NCBI GenBank assembly: GCA_964034945.1
Contig: OZ035961.1
Coordinates: forward strand, 16,631,243-16,695,242
Source: Chrysopilus asiliformis
Taxonomy: Eukaryota; Arthropoda; Insecta; Diptera; Rhagionidae
DNA: 64,000 bases
Reading direction: 5' to 3'
How positions within the stretch are numbered: position 1 is the stretch's first letter; every line of letters starts with the position of its first letter. This document shows positions 36,321 through 48,192 of this stretch, piece by piece. The notes under the pieces are model-generated. The model was not told the DNA's origin. It did no database searches and was given only the letters and a program-made list of their open reading frames with translations. The position numbers were made by a program, and so were the translations under genes.

Positions 36321-36646
36321 TTTTACTTCTGTCACGGTAATACCAGGGAACAACCATTATATAGAATGGAAAGTAAGGCCTTTCCTCATTAACTTCCACT
36401 AGAGTAAGCACTACACTATAGAAATCGGGTTTTTTATCTCACTTCCCCTTTCTGCTGTCATACACTCGACCAAAAAAAAATCAAATAGAACAACCTGTTA
36501 CAATACATACACAAAAGTGCTGGCACTTTTGTTTACATTTTGCATGACATTTCATTGCAACATTGATTCATTTCATTGCAACGATTGATTTTGATAGATA
36601 ATTACATTTTAGCGTGTTTAGCGGTATTTCATAATTTCACATCAAA

Positions 36647-36750
36647 ATGAATAAAGCACAAATTCACCACTGTTTAGTGAAGGAATGTTCCGCCAATTCA
36701 ATTAAAAACCCAAATAGAAAGTTTTTCCGAGTCCCATCAACAACAGAAAG
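36647..36750 (+). pseudogene. THAP-domain N-terminal exon of P-like transposase
   Basis: The ATG is followed by 35 codons containing C-x4-C (HHCLVKECSANS), N-P-N and K-F-F-R-V-P, the start of the THAP C2CH zinc-finger fold. The frame reaches AAAG|GTAAAG, a good donor site, directly before an in-frame stop, so it is an exon rather than a whole gene. The rest of the domain (C-x2-H and AVPTIF-like end) and the catalytic part were not found. Confidence 0.65.
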
Positions 36751-37030
36751 GTAAAGTATAACGAAAGATCGACAGAATTGCACATGAACGGGCCTTAAAA
36801 CATTTGAAAACTAAAACTAAATTAAATTTAACACCTTTCAACACATTAGAACATCGCTAATATTTAATGGAAATATCAAATTATCCATAAAACATTTCCA
36901 TTACCCGGTTTTGTTTTGATTTGTTTTCATTTCAAGTGACAGATGGGAATCCATATTGCCACACACCACCAAATCGATCAGTGTTCATGTACACTGTCAT
37001 GTAACAGCTATAGAAATCCTCGGATGTACG

Positions 37031-37782
37031 CTCCCAACTAGGGATGGGTATCGATTAATCGATTAATCGAAGTAATCGATTATTTTGTTGAATAATCGAT
37101 TTTTTTTAATCGATTACAGTACGGTATGATTAATCGGGTAATCGATTATTTTGGTACGATTATTACACTTTTTGTTCACTGAGATTTCAGATATGAAGAT
37201 ACAAAAAAAATACGTTTTTTGTAGATGTATTTTCTTTCATTAATGTACGCCATACACGCAGATGGTACACGACGTGATTTAGAGCGTACAATCCACCAAA
37301 ATCGTGTATCAGCACAGTGTGTGGGGAGCGACAGAGTACAATCAATCGTGTACGCTAAGATTGAACCGTTCCAGTTCGGCCTGAATTTAAGAGCACCACA
37401 GGAAAGAATTCAACAAAATCCAGTGTTATATTGGAAGCAGATGGCTGATACTTTCCCAGGAGTTTCAAAGATCGCCTTAACATATGTGCCAGCGGTAGCA
37501 ACCTCAGTTCCTTCAGAAAGGCTTTTTTGATAACAAGTATTGGAATTAATTATTATTTCTTTGTTTAGTATTTTTTTCTGACTTCTTCTGAATAAATTTT
37601 TACTTATTTGTTTCATTGTTTTCATTGTGCCCACTCTTTTCCTACCTTTTTGAAAAAATCGATTAATCGATTAATCGATTTTTTAGTCCTCAATTAATCG
37701 ACATATCGAATAATCCAGATAAAATAATAATCGATTCCATTAATCGATTAGTTGTTGGTCGATACCCATCCCTACTCCCAAC
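37031..37782 (+). mobile_element. hAT (ZBED-type) transposon remnant nested in P-like element
   Basis: The element 37039-37774 (736 bp) is flanked by the 8-bp duplication CTCCCAAC (37031-37038 and 37775-37782). Its ends are inverted, TAGGGATGGGTATCGA and TCGATACCCATCCCTA, with many ATCGATTA subterminal repeats. It encodes a transposase C-terminus (37225-37530). Confidence 0.92.
37225..37530 (+). pseudogene. hAT transposase C-terminal dimerisation fragment
   Basis: About 101 codons end in NPVLYWKQMADTFPG, K-I-A-L-T-Y-V-P-A-V-A-T-S-V-P-S-E-R-L-F, the standard hAT dimerisation signature (W near N-P, then A-x-x-Y-L/V, then S-x-x-S-E-R-x-F). The BED finger and DDE core are missing, so it cannot encode an active enzyme. 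Confidence 0.82.
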
Positions 37783-37839
37783 ACAAAAAAATTTGTTAGA
37801 GCTTTCCATTCTATATAATGGTTGTTCCCTGGTAATACG

Positions 37840-39648
37840 GTAAACGGACGGTGACAATTCGTATTCGGACGGACGGACCGGACCTACTTAGCGATTAATT
37901 AAATAAAAGATGGCCGGTTTTTATTAAGTCAGTATATTTCTTCGTTCAGAGTACACGACCGTTCGCGTCGATTTCTCGGCAACCACTGGTGGCTAGGGTT
38001 GCCACCTGACACTTCATAGTACATATTATAACAAAACGCTAAAAAATTATCACTAAATATGGAAAACATACGGTGGAGCGCATTTATTTCACAAATTTTC
38101 ACCTACGGCGCATTTTTCTTTATTTAAAAAATCTTGGAGTAAATTCCAATCAAAACTGGATTACGCTGGACCTATATGTAATCCAATGGAAAATTCTAAT
38201 CCAATAATATGGATTGGAAATTTTTATAAATTTATTTTTGGTTTAATTCAGTATTAAAGTCTAAAATTTTGATTAAATTGTAGACATTAATGTTAAAAGT
38301 ACTTAAGTTCGATACATAATAAAGAACTGTTCAAATATGACTGCAAAAAAGGCTAAAATGTTTTCAAAAATTCGCATGTATTAAATTCCAATCCAAAATA
38401 TGTATTAAGATTTTGTCAATATTATTTTTGGATTGAAAAATACTGCAGGATTTTTTGCCGTTTAGTATTTTCAAAATTTCAATTAAATTTATTTATAAAG
38501 CACGACAAATTAACTTAATATTCGGTACGTGCTTTCTAGATCATTGCACCGGATTCTGTTTTAAAAATCACCTGTAAACTTTTTCGATTATATAACAAAT
38601 AAAACTAAATTCTTAATATGAAATTTTCAAATTTTTGCATGTAAAATTTGTTGTTTCGTTTCAGTTATGCACAATCTCTACTTATAAATTTCATTACACC
38701 ATGTTATTGTTGTCGTCAAAAATTCGCAACTATTAAAAATTTATTAATTTTTTTCTTTGAAAAATAAGTAACGAAAGAAAAAAACTAAAATATGAAGAAT
38801 TTGTATTTTTACTTACACACAATATTCATTTTAGAAGTAACTTTTTATTATATCAAATATATTACTTGATTTTATATTACTTACCTTTTACAAATCAAAA
38901 TTTCACTTAGAACAAATTTAGTTTCGACTGATTTGGACAATCGCATCGACTAAACTAGATGAATTTTAATCATATAAATTTTTATAATTACTTTTTCTTA
39001 TGTTAAATAATTGGGGAATACCGTACTATTTGGACAATGTGTCTTGGTTTTAGAAAAGATAAATTCCAAGTAATTCAAGATCATAATATTTAAAGTTCAT
39101 GGTCCAAATAAACTTGAGACACGCCGATTAGTTTTTTTATCATTTTAATTAGTTTTTATTGAATTTAATAAGCTTTTTCCACACACACTTCTTTGTAGGC
39201 ATATGTACATATGACTTTTTCTACCAGTTTCCATCAACATTATTGCTTGTATTTTTGTGACATTGAAATCATGTGAATTTGACACTAGTTTGACATTCAA
39301 AAAGGTGTTTGTTATAGTTTTTACATGATTTTCTGTTTTATAAACATTTCAATGTCAAAATTTCCGAAATTTTTTACAGGATTTTATTACAAAAAAATCA
39401 GTGAAAGTTTTCAGTTCATATTTCTGTCAGTCTATAAGTAGGTATATCCGATTTTTTGTTTTTTTTTTTATGGACAAGTCATCTGAGAAATACGAAACTA
39501 TGACAAATGATTTAATGAAGTACCAAGAAAATGCTTTATTTTAGATTTTAGATATTTATTATTAAATTAAAATCAAACATTTCGCTTTGAAATTTAATTG
39601 CATTTGAGAGTTTATCTGTTTTCTTAGCCAAAGTAATTTAATATGTAT
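37840..39648. other. Intergenic between genes 5 and 6, nothing firmly recognised
   Basis: The stretch at 37840-38010 is GC-richer, with GACGGACGGACCGGACC and TCAGTATATTTCTTCGTTC, which might be a worn LTR end, but no matching partner is present. The remaining sequence is AT-rich with no ORF, inverted ends or array. Confidence 0.35.
39555..39560 (-). promoter_or_regulatory. Poly(A) signal candidate of gene 6
   Basis: AATAAA on the minus strand, 89 nt past the stop codon. Confidence 0.4.
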
Positions 39649-42600
39649 TTACAAAGTAATAGATGACAATTCGTATTTTTCTTCTAAAAATCCTAATAAG
39701 GAACTCCAGGCCAAACCCCCACCAAACATATTTAAATTACGTCGTCCAATCTTTATAAAATTGTCACAGATCTTCTCATTAATGTGATATTTGTCCTTCT
39801 TATCATTCAAAATTTTGACAAGATCATCCATTTTATAAGATTCATCAACAGACACTGCCATGAGGTAAAGGCCATATTCAACCAGTTTGGGAGTACTGAA
39901 AGGAAATTGGTTTTATTGAAAAAAAATTAATGAAAGAAAAAATGCCCACTTACGCATGCTCATAAATTCTATCAAAATTGTTTTTGACAAATTCAAATGT
40001 GACATTATCGTGAGAGCAACCAACAAGTAGAAGATTAGTGATTTGTTCCACATTATTTTTAATTTCTGGATGATTTAGCAAATAGTTTAACAGATTCGTA
40101 AGTTTGCTACTATCCGATGGACACGCTATTCGGTATAAATCTGTTGGACTATACAGTTTCATAACATTGAAAATACGATCAAAGTATTTTTCAGTATCGT
40201 GATAAACTGCAACACTGAATGCAAATCTTAATTGATGGCCAATACGTGGATTTGATGTTGCCAGGTAATTATCAACGAGTCCATATGCTTCCCTAATGCA
40301 TTTTCGATCGCCATAATAGCAGATATTAGCATACAATAAATCAAGATTTCCCTCTTCATTTGTCAAGTATCCCGATCGCATATCTTTCACTAATGGCTTC
40401 ATCAGATACTGCATATATTTGCCAAATGCCACCATTTCTCGTCTATTCAATCTTTCTCCAACATCTTGCATATTAAACAAATACGTCCGTAAATTACCCC
40501 AATCAGTCTCAAGTCTTGCGAATTCAGCAACTTCAAAAACTATTCGGAAGTCAAGATGACCGCTGATGCCGAGAGCGAACAAATCATTAAGGATGCGGCG
40601 GCGAGTTAGAGCGTCGATCTCTCCAAAGTCATCCTGTTTCAGAACCTGTCCAATTTTCTTCCAGGTCTTCGCATCGTAATTAACACGATAATATCCAGAT
40701 CGTCGCAAGTTTCCAATAATCCAATCCACATGTTCATTTAATGTGATTGTAACAGGACCCTTGCTTGTAAGATAAAAGTCTATTGATTGATCCTTGAATG
40801 CCTTTTCCTGGCTGGTTGTGTATGTAATTGGAATGATCCACTCATTGTTGGACGTTTCTGTAGCATCCGGGAAATATTCTTTTTGAGTCACTTGGAACGA
40901 TCTGCCGTCATCGGCTAAATGGAACTCAACCAAAGGATATCCGTATCTTTTAAGCCAGCCATTGAAAAACGTTTCGAAATCAATTTCAGGATTATTCCAT
41001 TCCGATTCAAAAGCGGTGAGTAAATTTTCCGTGGTGACAATATTGAAAGCACTGAAAAAAAAAATTGGTGTGGGTTAGATATTTTCTGAAAATCTCAGTG
41101 AAACTTTTTTTTTACTTGTCTTTGATGTAATTTTGAATGGCTTTTTTAAAGTGTTCTCGACCCATTATGCTGGATAACATTTTAAAAATGACTGGCCCCC
41201 TATCTTTATAGTTCAGCATATCAAAATAGATATTATCTTTAGATGGTATCATTGACTTATACGATGTGGAGAAACCATACGGATTTAATGCTGTAAAGCC
41301 ATTAAATTTCTGATCTTCTATTTTAAATCCTTCGTCCACTAAATATTCAAATGCTTCGTTGATGTCCCAATCGTGAACAGTCTGGAAATTTGGTTTTGTT
41401 AAGCTTAATTTTGTTTTTGTTTTTTGGCAACTCAAAACGTCGAGATATTTTGTGGTAAAAGCGTATTCAGTTTTCAATTTTTTCGTTATATATTTTTTTT
41501 AAAATACTAAAAGGCAAATACTTCAATTCTACTAAATTAGGGCAACAGCAGCGGAGATAACTAAGGGCGTTAGTATACCCCTCGCTCCCGCCTTGGCCCT
41601 TTTTCGAACAACTGCGTAACTTTGGCGACGGAGCTGACCATTGAAGCAAAAGTCTTGGAAGACGAGCTCCTTTCTCGCTTTAGTTGAGTATTTTGAATTT
41701 TTCATGCATTTTTATAATTTATGATTTTCAATGTTCTAACAAATGTGCTTTTTTAATTGAATAAATATTTTTTTTCATTTTTTTTTTTTAATTTTTGCCA
41801 AGCAAGAATTGTCGTCACAATTTTCATTTTATGAGTTGCACGAATAACAAGTCAAATATTCTACTTTCATATACCTAAAATCTTACCATATCGATAATGT
41901 TAAGGCCTATATAATGAGACAATGCAGTATTTATCCACTCTTGATCCCAAGAATCAAAAGTTACTAAATTTCCAAGCCAGATTTTTCCAATTTCCATCCC
42001 TAAAAGTTTAACTACTTGCTTTATTGAGTCCGGATCGTTAAGATTTTCCATCATCATAGGGCTGTGAATACGTAAAAAAGAATGTAAAAATAATTTTATT
42101 TAATTGCAATTTTTTAAAACTCACTCTAAAAATAATAGTCCCCAAGTTGATTGGAAATTCTTTTCCGATTCTAAACGAATAACATCCAATTTGTTGACAT
42201 CCTCTACCGTAATATAGGGGAATTCTGTAAAAGCGTCCATTGATAGAATAAATTCAAAAATCACATCATTTAAGAAATTCAAGTCCTTTTTCTTAAATTT
42301 TTGATCAACTATGAAGGTAAGATTGCTAATTTGCTTATGGAGTCCAGTGTATGGTTTAACATTGGTTAAGTGGAATGCCAGATAATGTGGAGACATTTTT
42401 GGTGTGATTTTAAATACATCGAGCACACGATTGCTGTTAATTTGACAATAGTAAGAAAATTTTCACATATCTACTTGTATTTAAATAACTTTTCACCCAA
42501 GTATCACCGGAAGTCGAAAAGTGGTCGTCGCAACCATACAGTCACGAAACTGAAATCGGAACGACCACTTTACGACTTTTTATGTTACAAGGGAACGTAC

Positions 42601-43285
42601 TTGTCCAACACAGTTGAATGGTCAATTGGAGTATTAGTGTAGACATCATACTTTTTATGATGATTGACTCTTAACTGGAATGTTGCCTTAAATTTAGGAT
42701 GATCAAAACAAGGAAAAGCTTCCCGTGCATGTGATTGAATAAATTTGGTAGATGCTATCCAACTGGAATTGAAATCATATTTAATTCTATCATATTATTC
42801 AAAATAAAAACTCACGTTGTTCGATCATCTCGGTTCAAATATCTGTAGAATCCTTTTGGTTCCTCAGAGATTCTCCCACTGTAGTCAATTTTCAATGTGT
42901 ATTTCATATCACTTAACAAAGATCTTCTAAGATTAAGTTTCAGTTCATCTGAATTTCGGCCTGGATTTGAAAACTCGACCGAAACGGCTTCCGATGGACG
43001 ATGAACTGATGTTATTTGAACATTATGGATAGTGAGGTTTACGCTGTTAAGCACAATTTCTCTGACATCTTCTTCAGTTGCCCTAATTTGAATTACAATA
43101 CTTCCATCATATGAAAATCTCTCTTTTCCCCTAATCTCATTCTCTATCAAATATGTGGTTATTTGAAGATCATAATGAATTGGGGTCACAGCATCCTCGT
43201 TTGCGGTATGAAAATTTTCATTTTGTTTTGCGTAGATTAAGGGACAAAATATTAAAAACAGCAGCACACCTTGATGCAGCTCCAT
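39649..43285 (-). CDS. M1 aminopeptidase-like pseudoenzyme, gene 6 (908 aa)
   Basis: Seven exons: complement of 39649-39895, 39954-41051, 41116-41381, 41887-42061, 42125-42433, 42601-42762, 42816-43285; the sum is 2727 nt. Signal peptide MELHQGVLLFLIFCPLIYA. I chose the ATG at 43283-43285, matching genes 3, 4 and 9; an in-frame ATG 11 codons upstream would lie across TTTTTCCAG|ATG, a strong acceptor site. NFQST-W-G-L replaces GAMEN; MEIGK-IWLGN (336-345) replaces HEXXH-QWFGN, with Glu337 kept and both His lost; Thr359 replaces the third Glu. RSGYYRVNYD in exon 6. It is related to the 3/4/9 group but clearly diverged. Intron 2 consists mostly of a 98-bp MITE that ends 7 bp from the splice donor. 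Confidence 0.92.
42496..42593. mobile_element. 98-bp foldback MITE in intron 2 of gene 6
   Basis: The inverted ends CCCAAGTATCACCGG-AAGTCG...GTGGTCG and CGACCACTTTACGACTTTTT...TACAAGGG pair over about 32 nt. A second copy of exactly the same length lies at 52804-52901. No coding content. Confidence 0.7.
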
Positions 43286-43420
43286 CTGGAAAAAGAAGAT
43301 TTTGTTTTTATGGTACATTCAGACAAATTTGTATCTTCAAATTAAAGAAGTGTGTTTTTTAGTTTAGAAATATCTTTATATTCTAATAAGATATATCACA
43401 TAGAAGTATATTAAATTAAG

Positions 43421-43835
43421 TATACCGTTTGTAACGCATTGAACCATTCATGGGACATAAAAATTTATGACACCAGGGTGTTAGGGATGACAAAAGATTT
43501 TGATTTCTGCATGTCCGACCGTCGGTCTGTCCGTCTGTCCATCCGTAAACACCATAACTTTCGATGGATTGAGCTAGAGATTTGAAATTTGGTATAGTTA
43601 CGTTTCTAGTAAATGGCAATGCTAAATTCGTCTAAAGGGCTATGCTAAGTGAACGGGCAAAATTGGATCACTCCTTCTCCCCTCCCTCGTACAAACAAAG
43701 CAGTTTTCTCCAATTTTCTCAGAAGAGGTCAGTCATATTGAAAAATATTTATATAGAGGGAAAGTGTGTTTAGAATAGAATTTTACGAATCTCATCCATA
43801 CATCAAAATCCAATCGGAATATTTTCCACTAAACA
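43421..43835 (+). mobile_element. Older relative of the DINE-1/mini-me-like family
   Basis: It starts GTATACCGTTTGTAACGCAT, then ACACCAGGGTGTTAGGGATGA, GCATGTCCGACCGTC with a short (GTCY)n, and GATTGAGCTAGAGATTTGAAA, all parallel to copies a-d but diverged, with neither the G/C palindrome nor the 3' hairpin. The element at 59092-59755 is the same subfamily. Confidence 0.6.
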
Positions 43836-43839
43836 GTAT

Positions 43840-44581
43840 GCACTTCTAGAGGCAGATACGTGTACACGAAAGTGCTGGTGGAGTTTTTCTTTAGTTCAAA
43901 AATTCAACTATTATAGCGTATTAAATATACATTTCCTTACATCTATATTAATCATTTGAGTCAAAATTAAATCACAAAGTCATAGTTATTATCCAATTAT
44001 TCCGTATGATATAAAGACACATATAAATGTACCTCTTAGCGCATGTTCAAATTAATTGAAACTTATTTCACTTAATTAAGCGGAGTGACATCACTAAAGA
44101 GTCCGCATAAAGTCATTAATAAATGAAAACAACAATTCCATTTGATTCCACCTACAGACCTATAACGTTAAACAAAATTAAACGAATGACGACTTTGAGA
44201 AGTTTGCAATATTTGTTCTTTGATCTATATTTAGTAAAACTCTCAAGATTGGCGAAGACAATTTTCTTGACCTCAAATAACTCACGATATTCTTATTGTT
44301 TTAAACTTTACTTTGTAATGGAATTTTGCTTTGTAACGATATTTTTATATAGGAGAGGAGGTTGGTTATAGGAAAGGATTGGGGTAATTGGGAAGGGGAA
44401 TTCCTTTGACCCTTCTAAAGTTAAGAACATAACAAAAATTTTTTCGACGATTAAATTAGAATTGAATGCAGGGGTATTTCCAAAAAAAACACCATAGCCT
44501 TATTAAATGAGAATTGAGAACATAACATTTCTAAAAAACACCATAGCCTGTGTTTATCGCCATAATACTGTTAAGCTAATA
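43840..44581. other. Intergenic, nothing firmly recognised
   Basis: It includes a short direct repeat of AACACCATAGCCT (about 44489 and 44538). The open stretch at 44123-44371 resembles no known protein. Confidence 0.35.
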
Positions 44582-45130
44582 TCGGGTCTTTCAATAAGGA
44601 CATAATAATTTTGTATTTAAATAAAACACAGAATAATTGAGACATCGGGCTGAAATTTATTCCAGGTGTAGTGGACATGTTATATTTAAGTATGAAATTC
44701 GATGTCGTTCATATGACCACCGCGAGCATTGCACTGATTGATTCTTTGGAGCCAATTTTCCACCCCTCTTCCACACATATCAGCAATTTCGCGTTCGATA
44801 TTGTTCCTGAGCTCCTCTAACGTTGTTTTCTTGTTGGCATAAACCAACGACTTAACATAACCCCATAAAAAGAAATCCAACGGCGTTAAATCGCATGATC
44901 GAGGTGGCCATTCGACCGGACCATTTCTCGAGATTACACAATTACCGAACTTCTCCTTCAATAGATCAATTGTTTGACCAGCTGTGTGGAATTGCTCGTT
45001 CGTGAACTTCACCATGATAAAAATGTAAACCTTGACTGACGTTTTAGTATTGCCAGGTCATATAAAAAGTTTCAGGGTGCGTTTTTATTAAAATACAAAA
45101 TTGTTATGTCCTTATTGAAAGACCCCTTTA
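44580..45130 (-). mobile_element. Mariner-family deletion derivative with TA target duplication
   Basis: The element 44582-45128 is flanked by TA. Long inverted ends share GGGTCTTTCAATAAGGACAT and continue AA(T/C)AATTTTGTATTT. It carries a 109-codon ORF on the minus strand (44686-45015) that matches both ends of a mariner-like transposase. At 547 bp it is far shorter than a full mariner (~1.3 kb). Confidence 0.85.
44686..45015 (-). pseudogene. Internally deleted mariner-like transposase
   Basis: The N-terminus is a short piece near the helix-turn-helix start (MVKFTNEQ...). It jumps directly to the C-terminal catalytic region with PRSCDLTPLDFFLWGYVKSL and ends ARGGHMNDIEFHT, all typical of insect mariner transposases. 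The D-L-T-P-L-D-F-F-L-W-G stretch holds the last acidic residue of the DDD/DDE triad. The first two catalytic Asp regions are deleted, yet the frame stays open. Confidence 0.82.
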
Positions 45131-45200
45131 CCATAGATCCGTTAAAATCGGTTGGGTACACACCGAGAAAAAATAGTGAATGTAATTTTTTTAATGGGGG

Positions 45201-45378
45201 ATCGTGACTATTACTAAAATAGTTAATTTCAATTACAAAAATAGTCAATAAATACATTTATAATAAATTTTAACTACTTAGTAGAAAAATTTACTATTTT
45301 GTTGTTAAATTGACTATTTTTGTGATTGAAATGAACGATTTTGTAATTTAAATAAAGTATTTTAGTAACAGCCACGAT
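45201..45378. repeat. MITE-like element related to 1467-1658
   Basis: The ends ATCGTGACTATTACTAAAAT and the inverse of TAGTAACAGCCACGAT pair imperfectly, around a core of AAAATAGTTAATTT/AATAGTCAAT text shared with the 1467 element. Confidence 0.5.
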
Positions 45379-47100
45379 TCTTTGTTATAAAATGGTTAGA
45401 TTTACTATTTTTTTTTCTTCGCAAAACGTGCTTTCATTATAGTAACCAACATGACAAAAAAATGGGGCGGTAAAATTCAAAATTGTAAAAATTTTAAATA
45501 ACATTTAAATTTGTTGAATTTAATACGGATCGCAGGCACATAAGAAATCTTTTAAGTACCACAAATTTCAAAAAAATCTAACCATTCTAAATATTTAAAA
45601 GCCAAAAATTTCACACACGATTCTGTTCTGCAATTGAGATTTTTCTCATTCACGATTAACTCAATTTTCGAGTTTCAAAACGTTTAAAAATATCTGTAAG
45701 GCAATTTCTGACTCCTAGCAGCTGTTGAAAATGTGCTAAATGAACCACACATTCAATCAAATTAAAACTCCCAATTCGGGATCGTTAAAAATCGCTTTTT
45801 ATATTATGTATTTTTTTAACTTCAAAACATTTTTTCGCTCTAAAACCATCCAAATTTTTCGCGGTTTTTTTTTCAAAAATTACATTAGAATCACTTTGTG
45901 AGAATCACAAGCCCTAAATCCACAGTCTTTCCGAATGAGGGCGAATTACCGTCTCCGCTCTCGGGTTACACGCTTTTCTTTAAAATACGCATAAAAATTC
46001 CAGTTTACGACATAAAGTATGCAACATATAAAATACAATATTGTAAATCAGAATTTGAAATCGGATAAATTGAATAAATGTAACACGATTTTCAAAAAGT
46101 GCCCAATTTGGCAGCCGCAACTGTTATCCGTCTACACTTGTGGAGAGTGTGGAGCTAGCATAAAAACCACAATTTTTTTAATAGAAACCATGAAAAGTCC
46201 GGATTGGTATAACCATAATAAAGAAAAGTAAAATATTTTAATCAAAACTTATTGGTTTAATTGATTGTAAACTATAAAATAATAACAACACTATTAACCT
46301 TATAAAACACTTCTTCACAAGTCGTATATTCGTTGAATGCACAACTAAGACTGTCAAGATCAGTATTAGGAATCAGCTTTTATAATTGCGCTTTGCTCGA
46401 GTTCTTAATTTATAATTTTTTTTTGAGCTTTAGAAATATTTTATCTTGCAGCAATTTTTTCAGACGACTTAAATTTTTTTTGGCGAAATTTTTGTTTATC
46501 ACAAGGAAATGCATTACTTAGAAAATCAGATATACAAAAAACCAATTTCCGTATCACATTTAACCAGAATTGAGTCAAGTGCGTCTGACCCATGAACTTG
46601 GCTACATAATTGAAAGTAGGAAGGTTAATAAAATATAAAACTACTTACGTAGTATTTTACGCTTATCAGATGGCTCTTTTCTGAATCATTCCAGTTTTTC
46701 GTCTTGACATAATTTAATAGATGAGTAGTAAACAAATTAGTTGATTCTATACAAATTGGCGTATCAAACTATGTTCTGGTTATAAAAGGAAAAATCATGT
46801 GTTGTGGCTGATAGATTAATTGGAAATTGATAACTTTTGAATATATCGCACAAAAAATAACAAAACTCGGTCATATAAAGAAAATTGTTTGTAAACAATT
46901 TTTGATTGTTTATTTTGTAAAAATTAGCTTGAATTTGATTTTTTTTTCAAATATAATATTGTATAATTCAATTAAATTTGATCCCTAAATATGTGAAAGA
47001 ATTTTTAAAATATTTTTGATTTACATTATTTTGGAAAAGTTAAAATCGAGGGTAACGGGCGAATCGTGCTAAAACCGGAAAAGCAAACCAAAGGTTTTCT
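45379..47100. other. Intergenic between genes 6 and 7, nothing recognised
   Basis: AT-rich sequence with no terminal repeats found. Open stretches at 46019-46231 and 46333-46521 lack family resemblance and have repeat-free flanks; I do not call them genes. Confidence 0.35.
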
Positions 47101-47104
47101 GAGT

Positions 47105-47310
47105 ATGGTTAAGTTTTGATTCCAAAAAAATTGAAAATTTTGTTCTGGTTTCTAAAATTTCAAAAATTTACTTCCACTTTTGGTTTTGGGTCCTAAAATT
47201 TTAAAAATTTGGTTCGGATCTTGATTTTGGTTTCTAAAATTTCAAAAATTTGGTTTTGGTTCCTCAAAATTTCAATGGTCCGTGGTTTTTGGTTTTTGAT
47301 TCCTGATACG
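47105..47310. repeat. Degenerate tandem repeat, ~30-bp unit
   Basis: Several variants of TTTGGTTYTRAAAATTTCAAAAATT follow one another (near 47150, 47195, 47235 and 47265). Confidence 0.55.
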
Positions 47311-47505
47311 GTTTTGGCAAGCAAGTGGAATCGTGACAAAGCCCAAAAAATTGAAACAAGTAAAAATCCGTATTGCAGCGTGCAACAAAGTATAGCGCCT
47401 GGAAGACTGAGCCATGTTCGCGACCCCAAAGTTCTCATTTTGATGATTTTTCGATAGAAAAGTATATTCATGTTATCTGTCCTGAGGACGTTTCCTGAGG
47501 TTCAA

Positions 47506-47676
47506 AAGCCAGCCATACACAATATGGTTTATCCCTGGTACCCCTTTTTGTACTCGTATGTGTGATAAAACTGCTGTTAGGCCCAAAGTTTTATCACACA
47601 CAGGTGCCGCTTTACATGAATAGTGATATCAGATGGTTAAAAGTCCCTGGTAAACCATAACGTGTGTGGCCAGCTT
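47506..47676. mobile_element. Nested foldback MITE
   Basis: The outer ends AAGCCAGCCATACACAATAT and the inverse of GTGTGTGGCCAGCTT pair imperfectly and include GGTTTATCCCTGG/CCCTGGTAAACC. Inside is a second hairpin, TGTGTGATAAAACT/AGTTTTATCACACA, a perfect 14-bp stem with a loop of about 14 nt. Confidence 0.6.
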
Positions 47677-48158
47677 AAGTAGTAAATAAATTAGTTGAAG
47701 CAAAAATCGATATGCGTTCCCATACCGCTTTTCTCGTGTTTCAAAAACTCAAATTGCCATTTTAGCACCATTCCGCATGCTTGCCAAAGCAGTGCGCACC
47801 TGCACTTATGAACAACAACTCATTTTGTCGGTTTTTTTGCCAGATATTAATTTGATGGTTCTAAGAATTCTGGATTCTGAATATTGACAAACGAAAAACC
47901 TGACTAAAATAAAACAAATAAGTAACTCTACAACATTTTTATATTTTCACCTATATCGAGCTAGAAGCTCATCAAAGCGTTTTTCCTGTCATAATTCATC
48001 CACAGTTTTAAAACTTTTATGTGTAGTTGGAAGTCGCACTACATATGTGAAACTGTTTACTAGCTAAGTGAAAGAAATATTTTTCATGCGGAAATTATAA
48101 ACAATATGTGATTTAATTAAGTATATTTTTTATGATCAATTAAAAATATATTTAATGA
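47677..48158. other. Downstream of gene 7, nothing recognised
   Basis: AT-rich non-coding stretch. Confidence 0.3.
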
Positions 48159-48164
48159 TTTATT
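48159..48164 (-). promoter_or_regulatory. Poly(A) signal of gene 7
   Basis: AATAAA on the minus strand, about 29 nt past the stop codon. Confidence 0.5.
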
Positions 48165-48192
48165 TACATGTTGACATCCTGGATTTTGTAGG

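Larger units (their letters stand above)
36337..37838 (+). mobile_element. P-element-like transposon remnant with THAP exon
   Basis: The element 36344-37831 has perfect 30-bp terminal inverted repeats beginning CAGGGAACAACCATTATATA and is flanked by GTAATAC on both sides (36337-36343 and 37832-37838). It contains the first coding exon of a THAP protein (36647-36750). P elements have ~31-bp inverted ends, an 8-bp duplication and an N-terminal THAP domain; here the duplication reads as 7 bp. It is interrupted by a nested hAT remnant at 37039-37774; without that the element would be about 744 bp, so most of the transposase is missing. Confidence 0.75.

Noticed and set aside
37840..38010. Possible solo LTR end
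   Set aside because: No TG...CA pair, partner LTR or target duplication could be found.
43286..43318. Upstream in-frame ATG of gene 6 (MYHKNK...)
   Set aside because: It crosses a strong acceptor site directly before the conserved MELHQG start and would put a charged stretch before the signal peptide.
46019..46231. 70-codon open stretch with CGECGAS
   Set aside because: A single Cys pair is not enough for a zinc finger; no splice, codon or homology support.
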